A stretch of DNA of 13,519 nucleotides from Deltaproteobacteria bacterium (lineage in GTDB: Bacteria > Desulfobacterota > Binatia > Binatales > Binataceae), in the NCBI GenBank assembly GCA_021799555.1, contig JAJZAG010000031.1:5317-18835 (forward strand), in the 5' to 3' direction. The position numbers were made by a program, and so were the translations under genes. The first letter of the stretch is position 1. Each line of letters starts with the position of its first letter. The notes beneath the pieces were generated by a model that ran no database searches, was not told the origin of the DNA, and saw only the letters and a program-made list of their open reading frames with translations. This document shows positions 8,197 through 13,519 of this stretch, in pieces.

Positions 8197-8222
8197 ATTC
8201 CCCTCCGTTCCGCCCGCTCACG

Positions 8223-8234
8223 CGGCCCGGGCCG
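8223..8234. repeat. 12-nt perfect GC palindrome upstream of cpaB
   Basis: CGGCCCGGGCCG reads the same on both strands. It ends 26 nt before the cpaB start codon and could be an operator or fold near the ribosome-binding site. No loop is available without opening the centre, so a protein site is about as likely as a hairpin. It may also be chance in G+C-rich DNA. Confidence 0.3.
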
Positions 8235-8296
8235 GGATTTATACCCTCTGAGTGCGCCCTATTTTCGGCTCATAATCGCTTCGGCGCTCTGTTGGA

Positions 8297-8312
8297 TCCG
8301 GACGACTCCGGA
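8297..8312 (-). repeat. Small hairpin, two TCCGGA copies with a 4-nt loop
   Basis: TCCGGA is itself a palindrome and occurs twice, at 8297-8302 and 8307-8312, separated by CGAC. In RNA this gives a 6-bp stem with a tetraloop within the flp-cpaB spacer. The function is unknown; mRNA processing or stability control is an inference. Confidence 0.35.
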
Positions 8313-8382
8313 CTCGTGAGTGGCAGGTCTTACACAACCGCCCCGATGGCACCGTCTCGAAACCGAGTTGGCTCGGCAGTCA

Positions 8383-8413
8383 GGCGGCGGGCTAATCGTT
8401 CGCGCCCGCCGCC
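8383..8413 (-). terminator. GC-rich stem-loop directly after flp (attenuator or 3'-end stabiliser)
   Basis: GGCGGCGGGC (8383-8392) is perfectly complementary to GCCCGCCGCC (8404-8413), giving a 10-bp, nearly all G/C stem with an 11-nt loop. The stem begins 14 nt after the flp stop codon. Read on the minus strand it is followed by TGACTGCC rather than a U-tract, so it is not a canonical Rho-independent terminator. In this position such a stem is expected to slow 3'-end decay of a short flp message or to attenuate read-through, leaving more pilin than assembly protein. Confidence 0.55.
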
Positions 8414-8427
8414 CGCCGCGTCATTGC

Positions 8428-8607
8428 TTACGAGGCGCTCAGCGTCGAAGTGACGTTGGTAATTATGTGGTTGATGCCGCCCTCGAGGCCCTCGTAGGCC
8501 ACATATCCGGCAACCGCGATCGCGGCGATAATCAGAACGTATTCCGTCATCGTCTGGCCTTTGGCCGCGTTCACTCGCGAATACAGCTTTGCGATCAGTT
8601 TGTTCAT
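8428..8607 (-). CDS. flp: Flp-type major pilin (class IVb prepilin)
   Basis: This 59-residue prepilin starts MNKLIAKLYSRVNAAKG. The prepilin peptidase site is G17 followed by QTMTEY, which fits the Flp motif G/XXXXEY with E22 and Y23 at mature positions 5 and 6. The mature pilin has about 42 residues and one hydrophobic helix (about 23-38), which would hold it in the inner membrane before assembly and pack in the pilus core. I chose the ATG at 8607 because it gives the short basic leader expected of Flp and follows AAGGA within GAGGGAAGGA. The frame stays open upstream to 8754, but that extension has no pilin character and would include the candidate promoter. The gene is first in the operon and is followed by a strong stem-loop. 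Confidence 0.93.
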   Translation of the reverse strand: MNKLIAKLYSRVNAAKGQTMTEYVLIIAAIAVAGYVAYEGLEGGINHIITNVTSTLSAS

Positions 8608-8693
8608 GACTCTGTCCTTCCCTCTTTGAGCTTCAGCTCGGTTTTGATTTAGAGATAAACTTTGAAATGCAAGCTTCTCGGAGAGGCGATAAG

Positions 8694-8709
8694 TGCAGAG
8701 GTCGTGCCA
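8694..8709 (-). promoter_or_regulatory. Candidate sigma-54 (-24/-12) promoter for flp
   Basis: The minus strand reads TGGCACGACCTCTGCA. The sigma-54 consensus is TGGCAC-N5-TTGCW. The -24 half matches fully, including the following G. The -12 half has one mismatch (C for the first T) and keeps the invariant GC at the correct distance from the GG. Transcription should start about 12 nt downstream, near 8683, giving a 5' leader of roughly 75 nt before the flp ATG at 8607. Sigma-54 control is well known for type IV pilin genes such as pilA; for Tad pilins it is less usual. A chance match cannot be excluded without genome-wide comparison. Confidence 0.55.
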
Positions 8710-8760
8710 CGATGCCTGGCCACGCTGAGCCAAGCGTTTAACGGACCTCGTCATCTGTGA

Positions 8761-8796
8761 TTCGCACCATTGGGACAGTATATGTCCGCCTGCGAA
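8761..8796. promoter_or_regulatory. Nested inverted repeat upstream of the flp promoter
   Basis: Outer arms TTCGCA (8761-8766) and TGCGAA (8791-8796) enclose inner arms GGACA (8773-8777) and TGTCC (8783-8787). The inner pair is separated by GTATA and the two centres differ by 1.5 bp. The element lies 52-87 bp upstream of the -24 box. This would suit an operator or a bending/activator site. No regulator family can be assigned. Confidence 0.35.
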
Positions 8797-8880
8797 ACAC
8801 GAGCGTTAGTGGTTAGTCTGAGTAGTGTTTCAATTCGATGCGACTAGTATTCACTATATGACCAACATCGAACGATTCCG

Positions 8881-8920
8881 GTCGCTGATGAATGCTAAAG
8901 GTCGGTGATGACGGCTAAAC
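8881..8920. repeat. Imperfect 20-bp tandem direct repeat
   Basis: GTCGCTGATGAATGCTAAAG (8881-8900) is followed directly by GTCGGTGATGACGGCTAAAC (8901-8920), with 16 of 20 positions identical. The 20-bp period puts the copies about two helical turns apart on the same DNA face, a common layout of paired activator sites. The repeat lies about 170-225 bp upstream of the candidate sigma-54 element, within the usual range of enhancer-binding proteins. It could equally act on the divergent lipoprotein gene. The assignment is an inference from position only. Confidence 0.45.
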
Positions 8921-9139
8921 GCAGTCTCTACGCGTCACTGACCATGGCGTTGCCAGCTCGTCTCGATTTCAAGCGTGTGTTCGGACATCGATCACTCCGA
9001 TGCGAGCTTCGCGAGCAACCCGGATCGGTCAGAGCCTCTTCAGCCCTGCCAAGGAACACCCGTTCAAACGTAGGTGGATGAACGTCCCAGCAAAAAAAAC
9101 CCTTGTTCTTCATGTACGGATCGGGTCCATAATCGAAGC

Positions 9140-10057
9140 GTGAAGAAGTTCTCACCGTCGAACTTGCTGCGGGTTTTCGGCCTCGCATTCGTAATCGCCA
9201 TCGGCGCAGGCGGATGCACACCGAGCGCGTTAACGCGGGCCCGAGCCCGTATGCGAGCGGGCGACTATGCCCAGGCCAGGCCGGAATTGCTGGCGCTCGC
9301 TGCGCATCCCGAAAAGCTCAGCACGCCCCAATTACGGGAAGTCAAAGACGACTTGTGCATCACGGCTTACACGATAGGCGCGCCATCGTTCTCTCTGGCT
9401 GCGCAGCAGCAATCGTGCGCTGATGCCGCAAGCGAGCCCGGCAGCACGAGCGGTCTGCTTCTCGCGCGGATTAACGCGGCGCTCGCTCAGTCAGCCGCCG
9501 ACCAGGTCGAGCACGCGCTCAGATCCGGAGATCTCGCGGGTGCCGAAGCGGCAGCCGAACAATACGCAACGATTCCCGGCGCCGACCCGTCAAAGATGGC
9601 AAATTGGTCGGGACGAATGTGGAAGATGGCGAATGTCAATCGCACTCATCCGAACCGAGCCACCAAGGCAGCGCTCAATGTGACGATTACGCAACTTCGA
9701 CGGCGAGAGAAGCAGGTGCTGCATTTGAGTGATGGCAAATTCCACGCTTGGATTCTTGACACCGCAACGATAGCTGGCGTGCCGATGGTGGAGAGCTCGG
9801 AACTGCGCGCACACCGCATCCTACGGCTCAGAATCGCCGATAACTCGCTGCCCATCGTGGCACTTCATCTTGACAAGTTCGCCGAAATCAATGATGCGCT
9901 AGCGGCGCGATGCGGTTGCGACGCTCGCACGGATGTAGGAGTTGGTCCGAATGATTTTCCGGCTTATGCGGCGCGGCTTGATCCGGAAAATCAGCGCTCG
10001 GAAGTATTAATCCTTATCAGCGGCGCAAGTATCACACAGAGAATCTCGCGCCGCTGA
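9140..10057 (+). CDS. Predicted lipoprotein of unknown function
   Basis: I do not recognise this 305-residue protein. The N-terminus has MKKFSPSNLLR, a hydrophobic core (VFGLAFVIAIGAG) and a lipobox-like AGGC with Cys26 as likely lipidated residue, so it should be a periplasm-facing lipoprotein. Residues 33-55 and 112-148 are Ala-rich amphipathic helices resembling TPR units (ARMRAGDYAQARPELLALA; ALRSGDLAGAEAAAEQYA). The C-terminal half (about 180-300) looks like mixed alpha/beta. Further cysteines at 73, 93, 258 and 260 could form disulfides. I prefer the GTG at 9140 because it puts the signal peptide at the N-terminus; the frame is open from an ATG at 9074, which would add 22 polar residues. 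Neither start has a strong ribosome-binding site. The gene stands alone, divergent from flp and convergent with mdtC. Confidence 0.7.
   Translation: MKKFSPSNLLRVFGLAFVIAIGAGGCTPSALTRARARMRAGDYAQARPELLALAAHPEKLSTPQLREVKDDLCITAYTIGAPSFSLAAQQQSCADAASEPGSTSGLLLARINAALAQSAADQVEHALRSGDLAGAEAAAEQYATIPGADPSKMANWSGRMWKMANVNRTHPNRATKAALNVTITQLRRREKQVLHLSDGKFHAWILDTATIAGVPMVESSELRAHRILRLRIADNSLPIVALHLDKFAEINDALAARCGCDARTDVGVGPNDFPAYAARLDPENQRSEVLILISGASITQRISRR
10017..10057. terminator. 10-bp inverted repeat spanning the lipoprotein stop codon
   Basis: TCAGCGGCGC (10017-10026) is perfectly complementary to GCGCCGCTGA (10048-10057), with a 21-nt loop. The right arm includes the stop codon. It lies between convergent genes, about 28 nt past the mdtC stop on the other strand, so it could serve both transcripts. 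The plus strand then shows a weaker AAAAC/GTTTT pair (about 10063-10082) but no clean U-tract. Because the left arm is inside the coding region, part of the match may be coincidence. Confidence 0.4.
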
Positions 10058-10084
10058 GTTCTGGAAAACGTTGGAGGGTTTTGC

Positions 10085-13000
10085 TCAAGCGCGCGAATCC
10101 GCCGGCGCCGACCCCACCACACCAACAGCACGCTTCCACGCCACCTGCCATCCGACCCGCACGCGCTCAAGATACAAGTAAATCACCGGCGTCGTGTAGA
10201 GCGTGAGCACCTGGCTGACGATCAAACCTCCGACGATTGCGATCCCCAGCGGACGGCGCAACTCCGACCCCGTGCCAGTGCCCAGGGCGAGCGGTAAACC
10301 ACCGAGCAGCGCCGCCATCGTGGTCATCATGATCGGTCGAAAGCGCAGGACGCAGGCCTGATAGATCGCCTCGCGGGCCGGTCTTCCTTCCACGCGCTGA
10401 GCCTCAAGTGCGAAGTCGATCATCATGATTGCATTCTTCTTGACGATGCCGATCAGTAGAATAATTCCAATCAATGCAATCACCGTGAGAGAGTGACCAG
10501 TGATCTCAAGGGCGAGCAGCGCACCGACGCCAGCGGACGGCAGCGTCGATAAAATCGTGAGGGGATGAATATAGCTTTCATAAAGAATTCCAAGCACGAT
10601 ATAAACGGCGAGTAATGCTGCTAGTATGAGCATCGGTTCATTCGCGAGCGACGACTGGAACGCCTGCGCAGTTCCCTGGAAGCTCCCCGTTACACTTGAC
10701 GGCATCCTGATTTGGGCCTGCGCATCAGTGATCAGAGCGACCGCCTCGCCTAGCGACACGCCGGGCGCGAGATTGAACGAGATCGTAACCGACGGAAACT
10801 GCCCCTGATGATTAACCTGGAGGGCCGTGGTTTTCGGCTCATATCGAGTAAACGCGCTAAGCGGAACCATCTGGCCCGAATTGGTGCGAACGTAAATCTG
10901 CGACAGCGATTCGGGGTTCTGCCAGAAGCGCGGCTCGACCTCCATCACGACGTGGTATTGATTGAGTTGAGTATATAGGGTCGAGACCTGCCGCTGGCCG
11001 AACGCGTCGTACAAGGTGTCATCGAGCATCTGCGCCGATACGCCTAGGCGTGAGGCAGTCTTGCGGTCAATTACGAGGTTGGCGGCAAGACCGCTGTTCT
11101 GCTGATCGCTACTCACATCGGTCAACTGGCGCATTTTGCGCAAGCGAGCGAGCAGGCGCGGCGCCCAGGAATTAAGTGCGTCAAGATTCTGACTCTGAAG
11201 TGTGTATTGATATAGCGCGTTGGAAAGGCGGCCACCGATCGTGAGATCCTGTGCGGCCTGCATGTAAAGCGTGGCACCGGCGATGTGCGCCGTGCTACGG
11301 CGCACTCGGGCAATTACCTCGGCAACGCCGATCTTGCGCTCCGACAGTGGTTTCAAGGTGATGAATATCCGGCCCGCGTTGACCGCGGCGCCGTAGCCGC
11401 TTGCGCCGGCGAACCCGATCACATGATCAACCGCCGGATCCCTCTTGACGACCTTTACGAATTCGGAAAGCTTGCGCTCCATTGCCTGGAACGACGTATC
11501 CTGATCCGCCATCAGCATGCCCATCATCCGGCCGGTGTCCTGCAACGGAAAGAACCCCTTCGGGATTATGAAGAAGAGATAGATGTTGATCGCGAGCGTA
11601 ACGATCGCGATTGCGAGCGTGAGCGGCTGATGGTCGAGAACCCATGCCAGACTTGACCGGTAGCGCGCGAGCATTCCGTTAAAGCCGGTTTCGGCGATGC
11701 GGTAGATTCGACCGTGGCTTTCACCGTCATGCGCTCGCAATAGTTTCGCGCACATCATCGGCGTCGTGGTGAGCGACAGCACCAGCGAAACCGCTATCGC
11801 CGTGGACAGCGTCACCGCGAACTCGCGAAACAGACGACCGACGATTCCGCCCATCACGAGAATCGGAATGAAGACGGCGATCAGCGAGACGCTCATCGAA
11901 AGCACGGTAAATCCGATTCCGCTCGCGCCTCGCACCGCGGCTTCATAGGGCGGCACGCCCTGTTCCAGAAAGCGCGAGATATTCTCAACGACGACGATCG
12001 CGTCATCGACGACAAACCCGGTCGAGATCGTCAGAGCAACAAGCGACAGATTGTCGAGGCTGTATCCGCACAGGTACATGACGCCGAAGGTTCCGATCAA
12101 TGAAAGCGGAACCACTACGCCCGGGATCAGCGTCGCGCGAAGATTTCGCAGGAATACGAACACCACCATTATCACGAGCATCACCGACAAGAGCAGTGTG
12201 AACTCTACGTCGCGGACCGACGCGCGAATTGTCGTGGTTCGATCGAGCACAACTGTCAACTTGATCGCCGGTGAAATGGACGCTTGCAGCGACGGCATAG
12301 CAGCGTACAGCCGTTGATTAGTCTCTATGATGTTCGCCGCCGGCTGGCGAAAGATGATCAGCAGAACGGCCGGACGATTGTCGACCACGCCCGCATTGCG
12401 CACGTCCTGAACGGAATCGGTCACTGTGCCGAGATCCGACAGATGAACCGCGGCGCCGTTGGCGTACGAGACGATGAGCGGCCGGTATTGCGCGGCATGC
12501 AGCAGCTGGTCGGTATCGCTGATCCCGTAGTCGGTCCTGGGTCCGGAAAGCTCGCCCTTGGGACGGTTTGCGTTGGCCCCAGCCAGCGTTGCACGCACCT
12601 GCTCGAGTCCGATCCCATAGCTGTTGAGCTGCGCAGGATTGAGATCGACTCGGACCGCCGGCAGAGCGCTGCCGCCCACCACAACTTGTCCGACGCCTTC
12701 TATTTGCGAAAGCTTTTGCGAGAGAATCGAGTACGCCGCATCATACATTTCGCCGCGCGTCTTCGTGTCCGAGGTGAGGGCAATGATCAATACCGGCGCA
12801 TCTGCGGGATTTACCTTCCGATAGGTGGGATTCGACGGAAGCGTACTTGGCAACTGGCTACGCGCCGCGTTGATTGCGGCCTGCACGTCGCGCGCAGCCG
12901 CGTCAATATTACGGCTCAGATCGAACTGCAGAACGATCGAGCAAGTGCCCAACGAGCTCGTCGAAGTAAGCTGCGTCAAGCCCGCTATTCGGCCGAATTG

Positions 13001-13201
13001 GCGCTCCAGCGGGGTCGCCACGGACGACGCCATTGTTTCGGGACTGGCACCGGGCAGCGTCGCCTGAACCTGGATGGTTGGAAATTCGACCTGCGGCAAC
13101 GGCGCGACCGGCAGCATCCGGAACGCGAGAATCCCGCCGAGCGCCAGCGCAATCGTTAGCAGCGTCGTGCCGACCGAATTTCGGATGAACGTTTCGCTCA
13201 C
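10085..13201 (-). CDS. mdtC: MdtC-like RND multidrug efflux transporter
   Basis: The 1038-residue inner-membrane transporter of the RND (HAE1) family should export drugs or bile-salt-like compounds using the proton gradient. The N-terminus (GILAFRMLPVAPLPQVEFP, 23-41, then PGASPETMASSVATPLER, 50-67) is the MdtB/MdtC signature and closely resembles E. coli MdtC. The proton-relay aspartates D399/D400 lie in GFVVDDAIVVVEN (TM4). The matching lysine K922 is in IVKKNAIMMIDF (TM10). The usual twelve helices are visible: one near 10-30, five at 335-480, one at 527-547 and five at 857-1010, with two large periplasmic loops between. Length matches the family and no break is seen. The start is a GTG at 13201 overlapping the upstream stop (GTGA), so translation is coupled to the mdtB-like gene. 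It is the last gene of its operon. Confidence 0.93.
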   Translation of the reverse strand: MSETFIRNSVGTTLLTIALALGGILAFRMLPVAPLPQVEFPTIQVQATLPGASPETMASSVATPLERQFGRIAGLTQLTSTSSLGTCSIVLQFDLSRNIDAAARDVQAAINAARSQLPSTLPSNPTYRKVNPADAPVLIIALTSDTKTRGEMYDAAYSILSQKLSQIEGVGQVVVGGSALPAVRVDLNPAQLNSYGIGLEQVRATLAGANANRPKGELSGPRTDYGISDTDQLLHAAQYRPLIVSYANGAAVHLSDLGTVTDSVQDVRNAGVVDNRPAVLLIIFRQPAANIIETNQRLYAAMPSLQASISPAIKLTVVLDRTTTIRASVRDVEFTLLLSVMLVIMVVFVFLRNLRATLIPGVVVPLSLIGTFGVMYLCGYSLDNLSLVALTISTGFVVDDAIVVVENISRFLEQGVPPYEAAVRGASGIGFTVLSMSVSLIAVFIPILVMGGIVGRLFREFAVTLSTAIAVSLVLSLTTTPMMCAKLLRAHDGESHGRIYRIAETGFNGMLARYRSSLAWVLDHQPLTLAIAIVTLAINIYLFFIIPKGFFPLQDTGRMMGMLMADQDTSFQAMERKLSEFVKVVKRDPAVDHVIGFAGASGYGAAVNAGRIFITLKPLSERKIGVAEVIARVRRSTAHIAGATLYMQAAQDLTIGGRLSNALYQYTLQSQNLDALNSWAPRLLARLRKMRQLTDVSSDQQNSGLAANLVIDRKTASRLGVSAQMLDDTLYDAFGQRQVSTLYTQLNQYHVVMEVEPRFWQNPESLSQIYVRTNSGQMVPLSAFTRYEPKTTALQVNHQGQFPSVTISFNLAPGVSLGEAVALITDAQAQIRMPSSVTGSFQGTAQAFQSSLANEPMLILAALLAVYIVLGILYESYIHPLTILSTLPSAGVGALLALEITGHSLTVIALIGIILLIGIVKKNAIMMIDFALEAQRVEGRPAREAIYQACVLRFRPIMMTTMAALLGGLPLALGTGTGSELRRPLGIAIVGGLIVSQVLTLYTTPVIYLYLERVRVGWQVAWKRAVGVVGSAPADSRA

Positions 13202-13519
13202 AAAGACTGCGCTCCAACCGAACCCGGCACTTCCTCGTTGATCCGCACCGTCGCGCGAGAGAGACGCTCGGAGAGCCTTTCGAAAGCGAGAAAGATAACC
13301 GGCGTCGTGTATAGAGTGAGCAATTGGCTCACAAGCAGGCCGCCGACAATCGTAACTCCCAATGGACGGCGCAACTCAGAGCCGGTACCTGTACCAAGCG
13401 CAAGCGGCAATCCGCCGAGCAAAGCCGCCATCGTGGTCATCATAATCGGCCGAAAGCGCAGCAGGCACGCCTGATAAATCGCGTCGCGCGGAGCAAGCCC
13501 ATCCTTACGCTGTGCTTCC
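13198..13519 (-). CDS. mdtB: MdtB-like RND efflux transporter, C-terminal fragment
   Basis: Only the last 106 or so residues are in the window; the gene enters from the right edge. The readable part starts EAQRKDGLAPRDAIYQACLL and continues with RFRPIMMTTMAALLGGLPLA and GTGTGSELRRPLG, ending with the last two membrane helices (LYTTPVIFLAFERL) and a short tail. This matches the end of the HAE1-type RND transporters and closely parallels the end of the neighbouring mdtC product. By family precedent (MdtB and MdtC form a mixed trimer in E. coli) this should be the MdtB subunit. The stop overlaps the mdtC start by four bases. The name rests on gene order, since the C-terminus alone would not separate MdtB from other RND pumps. 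Confidence 0.82.
   Translation of the reverse strand, partial: EAQRKDGLAPRDAIYQACLLRFRPIMMTTMAALLGGLPLALGTGTGSELRRPLGVTIVGGLLVSQLLTLYTTPVIFLAFERLSERLSRATVRINEEVPGSVGAQSL

Larger units (their letters stand above)
8197..8427. other. Structured intergenic region between flp and cpaB
   Basis: I see no gene in these 231 nt. The stretch holds three possible folded elements in the minus-strand transcript. One is the strong stem-loop at 8383-8413. The second is a hairpin from two TCCGGA copies separated by four bases (8297-8312). The third is a 12-nt perfect palindrome CGGCCCGGGCCG (8223-8234) just before the cpaB ribosome-binding site. A TATAAA hexamer on the minus strand near 8240 lacks a convincing -35 partner, so a separate cpaB promoter is possible but not supported. 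Confidence 0.5.
8608..9139. other. Non-coding control region between flp and the divergent lipoprotein gene
   Basis: About 530 nt lie between the flp start (minus strand) and the lipoprotein start (plus strand). No reading frame here looks like a real protein. The stretch holds a sigma-54-like element facing flp (8694-8709), a nested inverted repeat (8761-8796) and a 20-bp tandem repeat (8881-8920), each listed separately. It also has an A8 run at 9092-9099. Its middle part (about 8640-8900) looks richer in A/T than the flanking genes. A promoter for the lipoprotein gene should be here, but I see no convincing one: CATAAT at 9128-9133 lacks a -35 at usual spacing. Confidence 0.6.

Noticed and set aside
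8608..8754. A 49-codon N-terminal extension of the flp frame
   Set aside because: It is Arg/Gln-rich without pilin features, lies over the candidate promoter, and the ATG at 8607 has a good ribosome site and the correct short leader.
9092..9099. A8 run read as the U-tract of a minus-strand terminator
   Set aside because: No stem precedes it on the minus strand, and no minus-strand gene ends there.
9128..9133. CATAAT as a -10 box giving a leaderless lipoprotein transcript
   Set aside because: No -35 element at 16-18 nt is convincing (TTGTTC is 19 nt away), and a leaderless GTG start would need direct transcript evidence.
8928..9221. A 97-codon minus-strand frame upstream of the lipoprotein gene
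   Set aside because: Its composition is Arg/Ser-rich, it overlaps the lipoprotein signal-peptide region, has no ribosome site, and resembles no family I know.
12284..13159. A 291-codon plus-strand frame antisense to mdtC
   Set aside because: It is the antisense shadow of a strongly conserved RND gene in G+C-rich DNA. Its product is Arg/His-rich without domains.
10130..13480. Long similarity between the ends of mdtC and the mdtB fragment, as a sign of recent gene conversion
   Set aside because: The proteins are nearly identical over the last helices, but the DNA differs at many synonymous sites, and the same segment is strongly conserved between E. coli MdtB and MdtC. Ancient paralogy under constraint is enough.

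Overview
The window carries two gene clusters on the minus strand, separated by one unrecognised plus-strand gene. The DNA is G+C-rich (about 60 % by eye), genes are tightly packed, and three genes start with GTG. Secretin, lipoprotein and RND-pump genes show a diderm (Gram-negative-type) bacterium. The sequence alone does not let me name the phylum.

Positions 1-8607 (minus strand, read right to left) hold a Tad/Flp pilus assembly operon: flp pilin, cpaB (RcpC), cpaC (RcpA secretin), cpaE (TadZ), cpaF (TadA ATPase), tadB and tadC. A cytosolic TPR-protein gene follows, then the first 98 bases of a peroxiredoxin-like gene that runs off the left edge. From cpaC to tadC the gaps are 1 to 20 nt, which suggests one transcript with translational coupling. 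Flp would be cut by a prepilin peptidase and polymerised by CpaF on the TadB/TadC inner-membrane platform. TadZ would act in localisation, and the fibre would leave through the CpaC secretin with CpaB as periplasmic partner. The prepilin peptidase (CpaA/TadV), minor pilins (TadE/F/G) and secretin pilotin (RcpB/CpaD) are not in the window.

Positions 8608-9139 contain no convincing gene. They hold a sigma-54-type -24/-12 element (8694-8709) in front of flp, a nested inverted repeat (8761-8796) and a 20-bp tandem repeat (8881-8920). Together these look like the control region of the pilin. A 10-bp GC-rich stem-loop just after flp (8383-8413) probably sets the ratio of pilin to assembly machinery.

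Positions 9140-10057 (plus strand) encode a predicted periplasmic lipoprotein of unknown function. It converges on the second cluster, and a 10-bp inverted repeat spans its stop codon.

Positions 10085-13519 (minus strand) hold an MdtBC-type RND multidrug efflux pair. mdtC is complete, and the C-terminal end of an mdtB-like gene overlaps it by four bases (GTGA). The rest of mdtB, and any membrane-fusion gene, lie beyond the right edge.

Most of the window belongs to known families. The most unusual points are the sigma-54-like pilin control region, a secretin with two copies of its N-terminal domain, and the orphan lipoprotein. I see no clear undescribed system.
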